NCBI GenBank assembly: GCA_002279935.1 | Contig: NCCZ01000007.1 | Coordinates: 1 to 64,000 of the forward strand | Direction of reading: 5' to 3' | Length of the DNA stretch: 64,000 nt | Source: Hyphomicrobium sp. 12-62-95 | GTDB lineage: Bacteria > Pseudomonadota > Alphaproteobacteria > Rhizobiales > Hyphomicrobiaceae | Shown: in pieces, positions 48,587 to 58,149 of the stretch | Layout: each line of letters begins with the position of its first letter | Position numbering within the stretch: the first letter of the stretch is position 1 | Notes under the pieces: model-generated | The model's database searches: none | What the model saw: only the letters and a program-made list of their open reading frames with translations | Told to the model about the DNA's origin: nothing | Made by a program: the position numbers and the translations under genes

Positions 48587-49738
48587 ATGACATCGAACGG
48601 GCTCGTACCGTTGATCCGCTATCGCGACGTCGCCGCCGCCGTCGATTGGCTGGCGGGAGCCTTCGGCTTCGAAAAGCGCTCCATCATCACGGATCCCGAC
48701 GGCACGGTGGCCTATGCCGAACTGTCCTATGGCCGCGGCATCGTTATGCTCGGCCCCGTCGGTGAATCGGTGCTCGACAGCCTGTTGAAGCAGCCCGACG
48801 AATTGGGCGGCATGGGCAGTCAGAGCGTCTATGTTGCCGTCGCAGACGTCGAAGGCCACTTCAAAAAAGCCCGCGACGCGGGCGCCGACATCGTCCTCGA
48901 ATTCGGCAGCGACGAAACCGGGGACCGCGCCTATGCGGCCCGCGACCCGGAAGGCCACGTTTGGAATTTCGGCGCCTATTCGCCGTGGCCAGACACCGCC
49001 GCAACCCCGCTGCCAGCCGCCGCCGAACCTGCGTACTCCGGGCGGCCCACGCGCGGCCAATCCGTTCTCGGCGGCGCCGTTGCGGCCCTTGCCATCGCGT
49101 CCATCGCCGGGATTTCATCGCTCGAACCGGCCAAGCCCATGCCCCGCTTTGCCGCAGCACCAACAGCAACCGCACCGGCAACGCCCACTGAAAACCGCGA
49201 AGCCGCGGCGCTGAAGGAAACGCTCGCACGCGAAACCCATGCCCGCCAGGAGGCCGCGCGCACCGCCGCCGCCATCCGCGAGGAACTGTCTCGCGAGAAG
49301 GCGCAACGGCTCGCCGCCGAAACCGCACGCCGCGAGTTGGAGCGCAAGCTGGCCGCGACGCCGGCTCTAGCCGCACCCACGGCGACGGTTGCCGCCTCAC
49401 CGCCACAGGACGCGCCCGCGACCGCAAAACCCGCCGATTCCACACCGACCGCAACGGCGGCAGCGCCACCGCTACCCACCGCTGAGCCGCCCGCAACCAC
49501 CGGCTCGCTCGGCACGCAAACCCGCGACGCCGCCCTGCAGCCGACCGCCGAAGAACCCCAACTGCCAGTTTCCGTGGGCCCTCCGGCACTCCAGGAAAAG
49601 CCCGCCAGCACAACCGCCGCGACCGCTCCGGCCAAAGCGAAGCCCAAGGCCGCCAAGCCCCGCACGCAGGCCCAGAAGAAATCGAAGCCGTCGCCCAAGA
49701 AGAGCTCCGGCGACGACCCGTTCTTTATGTACGACTGA
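48587..49738 (+). CDS. VOC-domain protein fused to a membrane helix, coiled coil and basic tail
   Basis: A 383-residue protein with an unusual layout. Residues 1 to about 135 form a VOC (glyoxalase/bleomycin-resistance-like) domain: VPLIRYRDVAAAVDWLAGAFG at its start, then FEKRSIITDPDGTVAYAELS and RDPEGHVWNFGAYSP with the usual Glu metal-ligand position. Next is a single hydrophobic segment (GGAVAALAIASIAGISSL), then about 50 residues of Glu/Arg/Ala coiled coil, a long Ala/Pro/Thr-rich region and a basic tail ending DDPFFMYD. AAGGG lies 6-7 bases before the ATG. The VOC domain would be cytoplasmic with the coiled coil outside, or the reverse; the topology is not certain. Confidence 0.8.
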   Translation: MTSNGLVPLIRYRDVAAAVDWLAGAFGFEKRSIITDPDGTVAYAELSYGRGIVMLGPVGESVLDSLLKQPDELGGMGSQSVYVAVADVEGHFKKARDAGADIVLEFGSDETGDRAYAARDPEGHVWNFGAYSPWPDTAATPLPAAAEPAYSGRPTRGQSVLGGAVAALAIASIAGISSLEPAKPMPRFAAAPTATAPATPTENREAAALKETLARETHARQEAARTAAAIREELSREKAQRLAAETARRELERKLAATPALAAPTATVAASPPQDAPATAKPADSTPTATAAAPPLPTAEPPATTGSLGTQTRDAALQPTAEEPQLPVSVGPPALQEKPASTTAATAPAKAKPKAAKPRTQAQKKSKPSPKKSSGDDPFFMYD

Positions 49739-49781
49739 TCCGGCGGCAGCCGGGACTGTCTACAGCCCCGGCAACCAATGT

Positions 49782-51848
49782 TTATTCTGCCGCGTGCTGA
49801 TGCGCTGCTTGCACGTGATCGGCCAACCGGCCGGGCAATTCCGCAAGATGATCGAAGCGCGTCCGGTATGTGCCGACGCCCGACGTCGCCGACCGCAACT
49901 CGACGATCAAGTCATCCATCTCGGATGCCGGCAAATGCGCCGCCACCACATCCCAGCCGGGCCAACCCTCCCGCGTATCAAAGCCGAGGATCTGTCCGCG
50001 CCGCGATGAGATGATCGCATTGACGCGCGCGGTCGCCTCCGAAGGCACCGCGATCTCCACCCAGTTCACCGGTTCAAGCAGAACCGGCTGACACTGCGGC
50101 ATACCTTCGCTCATGGCGAGCCGTCCCGCTTGCCGGAACGCCATGTCGGAACTGTCGACCGTGTGATACGAGCCGTCCGTCAGCGTCACCGCCACATCGA
50201 CCACTGGAAACCCGAGCGGTCCTGACTTCAGGTAATCCTCCACGCCGATCTCCACCGAGGGGATGAACTGCCGGGGAACCACGCCACCGGTGATCGTCTC
50301 GTCGAAACGGAACCCGGACCCGCGCGGCAGCGGCGCGATCCGGATCACCACATCGCCGAACTGGCCATGTCCGCCCGATTGCTTCTTGTGCCGCCCGCGC
50401 ACCTCGATCGATGTGCGAATAGTCTCCTTATACGGCACTTGCGCTTTCAGCCGCTCCACCGCAATCCCGTGCTTGCGCTGCAGCCGTTCGAATGCGACCC
50501 GCAGGTGCATCTCACCCTGCCCTTTGAGCAGCGTCTGGTGCGTGTCCTGCGTGTGCTCGACCGTCAACGACGGATCCTCATCGATCAACTTCGCCAGCGC
50601 CGATGACAGCTTCACCTCGTCCTTGCGGTCTTTCAGTCCGATCGCGGCCGTCAACACGGGTTCAGGCGCTGCCGGCGCATCGACCCACGCCCCAGGCGCC
50701 TTGTCCGTACTGACCGTCTCGCCGGCCTTGACCCCATCGAGACGTCCGAGTGCCACCGTATCGCCGGCCCGCGCAGCCCCGCGCTTCACCGGCTCCTCGC
50801 CGCGCAGCGTGAACACGCCGGCCACGCGCTCGCTCGACCCGCCCGCCGCCGTCACCGTCGCCCCGTCCGGCAGATCGCCCGTGAGAACGCGCACCACCGA
50901 AAGCTTGCCGCCGTGACCCGTATGATAGTTCTTCATCACATAGGCCGCGCTGCGCGCCGTCGCGACGCCGAGCCGCTTCGCCGTATCGGCGACAAACGGC
51001 GCCTCGTGGCGCAGCGCCTTCAACAGCCTGAGAATGCCGTTGCCGTTCTCTGCGCTGCCAATCAACACCGGGCAGATCAGCCCCTGCCGCAGTTCCATCG
51101 CCAGATCATTGAAGACATGATCGTTGGGCGGCTGCAGATCCGACAGCAGCTGCTCCATCAGCGCGTCGTCATAGTCGGCCAGCTGCTCCAGCATATGGAA
51201 CCGCGCATCCTTCTCGCGCGCAGCCACGCTCTCGGGCAACGCCACGATCTCACTCGGCGCATGCTCGCGGTAAACGTACGCCCGCTCCGAAGCCAGATCG
51301 ACAAATCCGGTCGCGACGCCGTTCTCCCAAATCGGAATTTGGCGCAGCACGAGCGGCTTGGCGGACGCCGGCTGCATCATCGGAATAATGTCGCGCACGG
51401 GCGTCGCGAAGCTGTCGATTTTGTTCAAGAACAGGAAATGCGGAATCCCCCGGTCCTCGAGCGATTTTAAAATGACCTGTAAAGCCGGCACCCGCTTGGG
51501 ATCGGGCTCCGTGACCACGATGGCGGCATCGACACCTGCAAGCGCCAGCGCACCCTCATGCTGGAACTCGACCGAACCCGGGCAGTCGATAAATGTAAAC
51601 GCGTCCCCTAGAAAGGTAACATCCGCCACATTGAGCGAAACGCTCATGCCATGAGCGCGCGCCTCGGCCGAGGCGTCGCCGACCGTGTTCTTTTCCCCCA
51701 CCGAACCTTGCCGTGTGAGACCGCCCGTCCGGGCGAGGATGGCTTCGAGCAGCGTCGTCTTGCCGGAGAGAAACGGGCCGACCAGTGCAATACAGCGGCT
51801 GCTGCGGCCCGATGCGTGGCCCCCGGACGGGCCGTCGGATGTCCCCAT
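49782..51848 (-). CDS. Elongation factor G-like GTPase
   Basis: A 688-residue translation-factor paralog. The GTPase motifs are GPFLSGKTTLLEAI (G1), FIDCPGSVEF (G3) and FLNKIDSFA (G4); G1 differs from canonical EF-G. The following domains match EF-G layout, including FERLQRKHGIAVERLKAQVPYKETI and SSDMAFRQAGRLAMSEG. This corresponds to the FusA2-like group found beside true EF-G in many proteobacteria; the true fusA is not in the window. Its role may be ribosome recycling or is unknown. It stands alone, and the 528-base gap upstream is the largest of the window. Confidence 0.9.
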   Translation of the reverse strand: MGTSDGPSGGHASGRSSRCIALVGPFLSGKTTLLEAILARTGGLTRQGSVGEKNTVGDASAEARAHGMSVSLNVADVTFLGDAFTFIDCPGSVEFQHEGALALAGVDAAIVVTEPDPKRVPALQVILKSLEDRGIPHFLFLNKIDSFATPVRDIIPMMQPASAKPLVLRQIPIWENGVATGFVDLASERAYVYREHAPSEIVALPESVAAREKDARFHMLEQLADYDDALMEQLLSDLQPPNDHVFNDLAMELRQGLICPVLIGSAENGNGILRLLKALRHEAPFVADTAKRLGVATARSAAYVMKNYHTGHGGKLSVVRVLTGDLPDGATVTAAGGSSERVAGVFTLRGEEPVKRGAARAGDTVALGRLDGVKAGETVSTDKAPGAWVDAPAAPEPVLTAAIGLKDRKDEVKLSSALAKLIDEDPSLTVEHTQDTHQTLLKGQGEMHLRVAFERLQRKHGIAVERLKAQVPYKETIRTSIEVRGRHKKQSGGHGQFGDVVIRIAPLPRGSGFRFDETITGGVVPRQFIPSVEIGVEDYLKSGPLGFPVVDVAVTLTDGSYHTVDSSDMAFRQAGRLAMSEGMPQCQPVLLEPVNWVEIAVPSEATARVNAIISSRRGQILGFDTREGWPGWDVVAAHLPASEMDDLIVELRSATSGVGTYRTRFDHLAELPGRLADHVQAAHQHAAE

Positions 51849-52376
51849 GGTGTCCTCCTTCGCCGCTTTGGTGATCCAGCTGGACCGGTGGCGGCATGCA
51901 AGGCGCGGCTGAGGGCGCTGTCGCGCGTCCCCGCGCCTCGGTGAAGGAGCGCGACGGACACCATCGTCGCGCCGCAGCGGTCCGCTGACAAGAGCCTGTC
52001 ACACAAATGTGCGCAGCCTCTCTCAAGGACCGCTGCCCCGGCATGGCGTCATCCGTAATGCGCCGCAGCGTAATCCCCTAAGGCGCGATGAATTTGCATT
52101 GCATCGCAAGACAAAACCCCGGTTTTTGCCGGTTAAAATATTGCATTGCGAGACCACTTTGACCATTTGCAATCAATTGGAAACAAATGGCGGTGTTTAA
52201 TCTTGACGTGCGGTGCCATCGCATCAACACTTCGCTTGTGAGCCTTGATGTCGAAGTCGTTTCTCCCTCGATTGGCACGTCGTGGATCGGAAGCGAACCA
52301 AGTCCCGCCCTCGTGCGTTCAAGCGGGACAGACGGTGTCTAGAGGACGTGTATCGCGTAGCGGGCCAGGACGTGTC
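51849..52376. other. 528-base intergenic region with an AT-rich core
   Basis: The largest gap in the window. From about 52090 to 52210 it is much more AT-rich than its surroundings. It contains two TTGCATTGC direct repeats (52094-52102 and 52141-52149), a short CCGG-TTTTTG-CCGG hairpin at 52119-52132 and candidate -35 boxes (TTGACC at 52169, TTGACG at 52203). It probably holds the promoter of the 75-residue gene, and the other end the EF-G-like promoter. No RNA gene was recognised. Confidence 0.45.
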
Positions 52377-52604
52377 ATGCCAGGACTTGTCACAACGGAC
52401 GACCAATTGATGATGGCGGCGCGGGCCGCCGGTTACTCCATGATCCCCCCGCAGGATGCCTCCGAAACGGAGCCCGAGACGGTCGCTGTGGTCGTGGAGA
52501 CCACGCCGTCCGAAGCAGCATCCGCGTATCTTGCGAAAGTTCGCGCGTGGCTTCCCGCCACCCCGGCTCTCAGCACGTGGTTGAACACCCGCGCTCCGGC
52601 CTGA
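52377..52604 (+). CDS. Small protein of unknown function
   Basis: A 75-residue cytoplasmic protein (MPGLVTTDDQLMMAARAAGY at its start; C-terminal part WLPATPALSTWLNTRAPA). It has an N-terminal helix, a central acidic/Val-rich segment and a Trp-containing C-terminal helix. No family is recognised. CAGGACG lies about 7 bases before the ATG; the frame is open 132 bases further upstream, but that part looks non-coding. A GC hairpin with a T run follows the gene. Confidence 0.5.
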   Translation: MPGLVTTDDQLMMAARAAGYSMIPPQDASETEPETVAVVVETTPSEAASAYLAKVRAWLPATPALSTWLNTRAPA

Positions 52605-52633
52605 TCGCGCCTAAGTAAAACGACGGACATGAC

Positions 52634-52667
52634 GGCGGCCGCCCGCGCATTCAGCGCCGCCCGTTTT
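52634..52667 (+). terminator. Putative rho-independent terminator
   Basis: GGCGGC (52634-52639) and GCCGCC (52656-52661) arms are followed by CGTTTTCCT, including four T at 52664-52667. It would end the transcript of the 75-residue gene, 30 bases after its stop. Confidence 0.5.
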
Positions 52668-52827
52668 CCTCCTAAATTGATCTGTTAAAGATCCGGTCAC
52701 GGCTGCGGTCCGTTCACCTCAAGCGGGTGTACTGTTCATCGCACCTGCACCGGCAGCCCTCTTGACCGGGTACGACCGGCACAGGATCAATCTCGACCTC
52801 ATCTCAAGGTCCAGGAGAACACCGCCC

Positions 52828-53268
52828 ATGCTTCGCGCCGCCCTCCTCGCAGCCTCGCTGCTCGCTGTTCCCACGCTCGCCCTCGCTCAAAACGCCGACG
52901 TTATCAAAGAGCGCAAAGCAAACTTCAAGGCGATGGCCGACGCCGCCAAACCAACCGGCGCCATGATGAAGGGCGAAGCCGACTTCGACCTTGCAGCCGT
53001 CAAGAATGCCATCAAGGTTTTTCAGGAAAAGGCAGCTCTCCAGGGCAAGCTCTTCCCCGACAACAGCAAGGAAGGCGAAAAGACCGAAGCCCTGCCCGCC
53101 ATCTGGGAGAACAAGGCCGACTTCGAGGAGCGCTTCGTTAAGCTCGCCGAAGCCGCCAAGGCCGCCGACGCCTCCATCACCGACGAGGACACGTTCGGCG
53201 CCGAATGGCCCAAGGTGATGGGCAACTGCGGCAGCTGCCACAAGAAGTACCGCAAGCCGAAGGACTAA
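52828..53268 (+). CDS. Cytochrome c' / c-556 family protein
   Basis: A 146-residue periplasmic cytochrome. A signal peptide (MLRAALLAASLLAVPTLALA) is followed by a four-helix bundle, and the single haem motif CGSCHKKYRKPKD lies at the very C-terminus, as in the class II cytochromes c' and c-556. These bind NO or serve as electron carriers. An AGGAG site is present. The gene is followed after 25 bases by cytochrome b561 in the same direction, a typical pairing that suggests a shared electron route from the quinone pool. Confidence 0.95.
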   Translation: MLRAALLAASLLAVPTLALAQNADVIKERKANFKAMADAAKPTGAMMKGEADFDLAAVKNAIKVFQEKAALQGKLFPDNSKEGEKTEALPAIWENKADFEERFVKLAEAAKAADASITDEDTFGAEWPKVMGNCGSCHKKYRKPKD

Positions 53269-53293
53269 GGCCCGCCCATAGCGCGGAGCGGCA

Positions 53294-54016
53294 ATGTTTG
53301 ATCCGGCCACCACAAGTCCAAAGGTCCCCGCCTGGGACCTGCCGACGAGGGTCTTTCATTGGACCCTCGTCCTCCTCATCGCGTCCGCGTGGGCGACCTT
53401 CGAATTCTCCGAAGACCTCGATGACCCTCGCCTTGTCTTTCATCGCTGGAACGGCTTGGCGCTCCTCACGCTAATTGTCTGGCGCATCTTGTGGGGCTTT
53501 GCCGGTCCGCCGAACGTGCGCTTCACATCCTTCGTGCGCGGACCCACGGCGGCACTTCAATATGCCCGCGACCTCGCCACCGGCACACCGCGCCACTTCC
53601 TCGGCCACAACCCGGCGGGCGGCCTCGTGGTCGTCGTCTTGATCGGCCTGGTCGCGACCATTGGCACGCTCGGCCTCTTCGCCCTCGAACATAACGACAA
53701 TGCCACCGGCCCGCTCTACAAATACGCCGGCGAAGCCTGGGCCAAAGTTTTCACGAGCTGGCACCGCTTTCTTTTCGAGCCCGTGCTGTTGATCGTCATC
53801 GCCATCCACATCGCCGCCAACATTCTCTACGGCGTTGTGAAAAAGGAACCACTCATCCCAGCGATGATCACCGGCCAGAAACCCGCCGCCGCCTATGAAG
53901 ATGCAAAAGACGGGATAACGATCGCACATCCCGTACGCCGAGCACTGGCACTCCTGGCCATATCTGCGGTGATGGTGTTTGGCGGAATTCTCGCGCTCGG
54001 TGGAAAGCTGCCGTGA
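53294..54016 (+). CDS. Cytochrome b561-type membrane protein
   Basis: A 240-residue diheme cytochrome b with four or five membrane helices. Conserved histidines are in FHWTLVLL (helix 1), FHRWNGLALL (helix 2), WHRFLFEPVLL and IAIHIAANILY (later helices). LPTRVFHWTLVLLIASAWAT is its characteristic start (first part PTRVFHW). It likely carries electrons between quinol and the periplasmic cytochrome c' upstream. GGAG lies 5-6 bases before the ATG. The C-terminal helix is ALLAISAVMVFGGILAL. Confidence 0.94.
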   Translation: MFDPATTSPKVPAWDLPTRVFHWTLVLLIASAWATFEFSEDLDDPRLVFHRWNGLALLTLIVWRILWGFAGPPNVRFTSFVRGPTAALQYARDLATGTPRHFLGHNPAGGLVVVVLIGLVATIGTLGLFALEHNDNATGPLYKYAGEAWAKVFTSWHRFLFEPVLLIVIAIHIAANILYGVVKKEPLIPAMITGQKPAAAYEDAKDGITIAHPVRRALALLAISAVMVFGGILALGGKLP

Positions 54017-54089
54017 AGGCGAAGCCTCCACAATCCGAATACCCCATATTTTAAAGGGGCAATACGGTAGAATAAATAATCAAAACGAG

Positions 54090-54103
54090 TTGATTTCTAT
54101 CAA
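54090..54103 (+). promoter_or_regulatory. FNR/FixK-type binding site
   Basis: TTGAT-TTCT-ATCAA matches the FNR/FixK consensus TTGAT-N4-ATCAA at every position, and the flanking G and C extend the symmetry. It is centred at 54096.5. A TAGATA -10-like hexamer lies at 54127-54132, which predicts a start near 54138, 41.5 bases from the centre, the spacing used by class II activated promoters. The site is palindromic, so direction rests on the -10 and the downstream structure. Confidence 0.65.
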
Positions 54104-54137
54104 CCCGCCATAGACGAAAGTCTCGCTAGATAAATCC

Positions 54138-54255
54138 CACGTGCCGTGCGTCCCACCCCCCATCCAAAACCACGGCACGAGATTCAGCCGTCTTCCCCCC
54201 CTGACGGCTGACAACAAAAGAGCCTCCCCGACCTTCACCGGTTTGGGAGGCTCTT
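54138..54255 (+). ncRNA. Candidate FNR/FixK-controlled small RNA with C-rich loops
   Basis: No credible protein is encoded between cytochrome b561 and the aminotransferase. On the plus strand the region folds into three consecutive stem-loops. Stem 1 pairs 54140-54148 with 54171-54179 (CGTGCCGTG), with a 22-base loop containing CCCACCCCCCATCC. Stem 2 pairs 54185-54192 with 54203-54210 (CAGCCGTC), with loop TTCCCCCCCT. Stem 3 is the 11-base hairpin at 54218-54255. The predicted start sits two bases before stem 1. C-rich loops are the hallmark of regulatory RNAs that pair with Shine-Dalgarno sequences. The weak point is the end: on this strand stem 3 is followed by CCATATC rather than a U run. 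Confidence 0.45.
54218..54255 (-). terminator. Rho-independent terminator of the aminotransferase gene
   Basis: Eleven-base perfect arms (AAGAGCCTCCC and GGGAGGCTCTT) with a 16-base loop. On the minus strand the hairpin is followed by TTTTGTTG. It begins 11 bases after the aminotransferase stop codon. The same hairpin could serve as stem 3 of a plus-strand RNA. Confidence 0.85.
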
Positions 54256-54266
54256 CCATATCTGGA

Positions 54267-55580
<1,314 letters not shown>

Positions 55581-55778
55581 TCAGAGATGCCGCAGACGCG
55601 GACCGGCGGCAGTGCGGGCGATGCCGCGCGTCTCGAACGCAACACCCTGAGCCCAATCAAAAATTGCCCGGACATGGCCATATTCCCGGCCCATCCACGC
55701 CACTTCACGGGTTGGTAATGGTCCTTAAGCAAAGGTTGCGCAATTGAGTCGATTGACGTGCTTTAGGAGGGTTATGAC

Positions 55779-56069
55779 ATGACAGAATCATTCCGCATCG
55801 ACGGACGCCGCTTCGCGATTGACGTTGCTGCCGGGCTCGCGCTGTTTTCCCTCGCCATTCTCCTCGTGGTCGGAGGATCATCGTCCGCTGGCGCCATGGA
55901 AGCCGCCGTCCTGACGCTCGCTGAAACCCGCTGGCTGCCTTTGGCCTTGATCGCGGCCATGTTTTCGCTGTTTATGGCGTTCAATCTCGCCTTGTACCGG
56001 CACGTCCGCCGCGTCTATGCCGTTGCCACACCGCGCCGCCGCCGATCCACCTCCGGCTACGGAGCGTAA
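55779..56069 (+). CDS. Small two-helix membrane protein
   Basis: A 96-residue protein with two membrane helices (IDVAAGLALFSLAILLVV and LPLALIAAMFSLFMAFNLAL) and a basic C-terminus rich in Arg. A strong AGGAGG site lies about 8 bases upstream. No family is recognised. It is the first of three plus-strand genes for small membrane or exported proteins between the aminotransferase and an SDR gene. Confidence 0.7.
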   Translation: MTESFRIDGRRFAIDVAAGLALFSLAILLVVGGSSSAGAMEAAVLTLAETRWLPLALIAAMFSLFMAFNLALYRHVRRVYAVATPRRRRSTSGYGA

Positions 56070-56168
56070 CAAAGCTGTAAGTTTCCCGGACGCCCGGCCA
56101 TCAACCGGGGTAAACATTCGGGTATCAAGCCGGGTAACGGCAAGTCCGGCAACAGGAAGGGTGACGTC

Positions 56169-56714
56169 ATGGTTGGCCAACCGTCTGATATGTCCCGCCG
56201 CAAAGCTCGGTCAGGCGCCTATGCCGTGGCGCTTGCACCTGTTTGTGTCTTGGCCGCTACCGTCGCGCTTCTGAACCCAGGTGCCCAACTGGAACGCGGT
56301 TTGGCCATCGCCGCTGCCGGTGAAGCCCGCCTGATGGCTGAAGCCGTCCAACCGAACCGCCCGGCAACCACCATCGCAAGCCGCGCCGCCGAGGAAGGCA
56401 CGGAAGCCTTCTGGCTCACGCGCGCCCCCGTCGCCGAAAATGTAGCCCGCGTCACTTGGAAGGCACCCGTCGCCGCCGGCGACCGCGTCGTCGTCAACTT
56501 CGGCGCCTATAACCGCGAAATCCTAGATGTCGTCTCGGTCGAACCGGACGATGCGGCCACCACCCACATCGACACCAGCGCCGGTAAATCGGCCCGCTAC
56601 GTCGTCACCGGCCGCCGTTTGTCAGACCCGGATGCCGCGCCGGTCCGCCTGACCATCGACCAGCAAGGCCGCGGCCTCACCATGGTCTCCGGTGAGCCAG
56701 ACCGAGCGCTCTGA
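56169..56714 (+). CDS. Membrane-anchored or exported protein of unknown function
   Basis: A 181-residue protein with an N-terminal hydrophobic segment (YAVALAPVCVLAATVALLN, about residues 19-37) that may be an anchor or an uncleaved signal. The middle (WLTRAPVAENVARVTWKAPVAAGDRVVV) and C-terminal parts predict mainly beta structure. No family is recognised. An AGGAAGGG site is present. It may be part of the small-gene group with its neighbours. Confidence 0.7.
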   Translation: MVGQPSDMSRRKARSGAYAVALAPVCVLAATVALLNPGAQLERGLAIAAAGEARLMAEAVQPNRPATTIASRAAEEGTEAFWLTRAPVAENVARVTWKAPVAAGDRVVVNFGAYNREILDVVSVEPDDAATTHIDTSAGKSARYVVTGRRLSDPDAAPVRLTIDQQGRGLTMVSGEPDRAL

Positions 56715-56836
56715 GCCACACCTCCAGCACCGTTGCTGTCCTGGGATTGCGCAAGCGCTGCCTGACCCCCTATTGTCCGCCGTGAGGCCGGGTTCAAATC
56801 CTTAAGCGCCGCCTCGCCGACCGGGGGACTTCGTCG

Positions 56837-57016
56837 ATGCGTCTTAATCCGCCGACCGTGATCATCTTCATGATCTCGTTGCTGCTCGCTGTGCTGGCGA
56901 TCATGACCAAGCTACAGTTCGTCCCGATCCCGCGCCACCTGCCGCACCAGGAATTCTGGCTCGCCATCACAGCCTATTTCACCCTGATGGTCGGCAACGT
57001 CGTCAAAGGGCTCTAG
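56837..57016 (+). CDS. 59-residue membrane protein
   Basis: A small protein starting MRLNPPTVIIFMISLLLAVL, then a polar link (TKLQFVPIPRHLPHQEFW) and a second helix (LAITAYFTLMVGNVVKGL). Two membrane passes are predicted. A GGGGGA ribosome-binding site lies about 9 bases before the ATG. The coding pattern is consistent, and it is just under usual length cut-offs. No family is recognised; the stop is 22 bases from the end of the convergent SDR gene. Confidence 0.7.
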   Translation: MRLNPPTVIIFMISLLLAVLAIMTKLQFVPIPRHLPHQEFWLAITAYFTLMVGNVVKGL

Positions 57017-57038
57017 CCGGTTCAACGGGGCCAGAGGC

Positions 57039-57755
57039 TCACCACGGTATCGCGCGCTGATCGCGGAAAAACCCGCCCGTGGGCCCGTTCTCCGGCAGCG
57101 TCGCCAGCCAGACCGGCGTCTCAGCCCCAATCTCCACCGGCCGCTCTGCCTCCGCCCCGCCCATGTCGGTGCGCACCCACCCCGGGCAAACGGCGTTGAC
57201 TTTGATGTTGGTGCTCGACAATTCCGCCGCCGTGATCCGCGTCAGCGCATTGAGCGCCGTCTTGGACATCCGGTACGCGGGAAACCCGCTGCGCATGTCC
57301 GACAGCTGCCCAGCCCCCGACGACAGATTGACGATCCGGCCGTAGTTATGCCGTTGCATCACCGGCACCACCGCCTGCGTCAGTAGCAATGGTCCCAGCA
57401 CGTTGGTCTCGAACGTCTGCCGCGCCGTATCGGGGTCCAACTCGAACAGACTGGATTTAAATCCGCCCGGTCCATCGATAAGGATCGCCGCATTGTTCAC
57501 GAGCACATCGATCCGCCCATGCCGCAGGTCCACATCGTCGACGGCGGCCGAGATCGAAGCACTATCCGCAATGTCGAGCCGGACGCAGTCGACGAGATAG
57601 CCTTCTGAAGCGATCGTCTGTGCCGCCGCACGGCCCTTCTCAAGGTCACGCGCGCCGAGCACCACCGCAACGCCCTTGCGCGCCAACTGCCGCGCAATCT
57701 CAAGTCCTATGCCGCGGTTGGCGCCCGATATGAGCGCCACGCGTTTCACGGTCAT
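57039..57755 (-). CDS. SDR family oxidoreductase
   Basis: About 238 residues, a short-chain dehydrogenase. It has ISGANRGIGLEIARQLA (cofactor loop), NNAAILIDGPG, serine in VNLSSGAGQLS and the catalytic YRMSKTALN. The basic GARDLEKG after strand 2 suggests NADP(H). The sequence resembles carbonyl-reductase-like SDRs that keep NxxRGIGxxIA. The substrate is unknown. The start at 57755 fits; an upstream extension of 25 residues does not. Confidence 0.92.
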   Translation of the reverse strand: MTVKRVALISGANRGIGLEIARQLARKGVAVVLGARDLEKGRAAAQTIASEGYLVDCVRLDIADSASISAAVDDVDLRHGRIDVLVNNAAILIDGPGGFKSSLFELDPDTARQTFETNVLGPLLLTQAVVPVMQRHNYGRIVNLSSGAGQLSDMRSGFPAYRMSKTALNALTRITAAELSSTNIKVNAVCPGWVRTDMGGAEAERPVEIGAETPVWLATLPENGPTGGFFRDQRAIPW

Positions 57756-57911
57756 GATGTCCCGGTCTTTCTCTGCAGCCCGTCGCAACGCCGCCGACAA
57801 TAGCGCGGCGTCTCCTGCAGGGCGAAGCAATCATCCGCGCAATGTCCCTTTATTGCTATGCAACAAACATTGCCCAAAGGACCAACAGGCTCATCCGCCG
57901 CACCCAAAACA

Positions 57912-58085
57912 TCAGCCTTTGAGAAACCGCCCCAACGTGTCGCGGAGCCGAGCCCGATCTCTCGTCTCGCAGTCCCAAATCACCAGCACTCGCCATCCCC
58001 GCGCCCGAAGCGCCCGCAGATGCCGCTCATCCCTCTCCCGATTGGCGAGGAGCTTTGGTGTCCAGTATGTCGTGTTCGACTTCGG
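57912..58085 (-). pseudogene. Remnant of a Vsr-type (very short patch repair) endonuclease
   Basis: Reading on the minus strand, 57 codons encode PKSNTTYWTPKLLANRERD, then GWRVLVIWDCETRD and a terminal GRFLKG before the stop. This is the C-terminal half of Vsr, which nicks next to T:G mismatches left by deaminated 5-methylcytosine. The N-terminal half with the metal-binding Asp and the FVDGCFWH segment is missing; upstream codons lose similarity. No start codon fits. No cytosine methyltransferase (the usual partner) lies nearby. The gene is a relic of a restriction-modification cluster. Confidence 0.72.
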
Positions 58086-58149
58086 TAGCCGGGAGTCGGA
58101 GCATCTAGCTTTGGGATGCGGAGCAGACAGCGGCAGTATTGAACTACTC

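Noticed and set aside
56788..56800. GGGTTCAAATCC resembling a tRNA T-loop
   Set aside because: The flanking bases do not pair as a T-stem and no acceptor, D or anticodon arms can be drawn around it.
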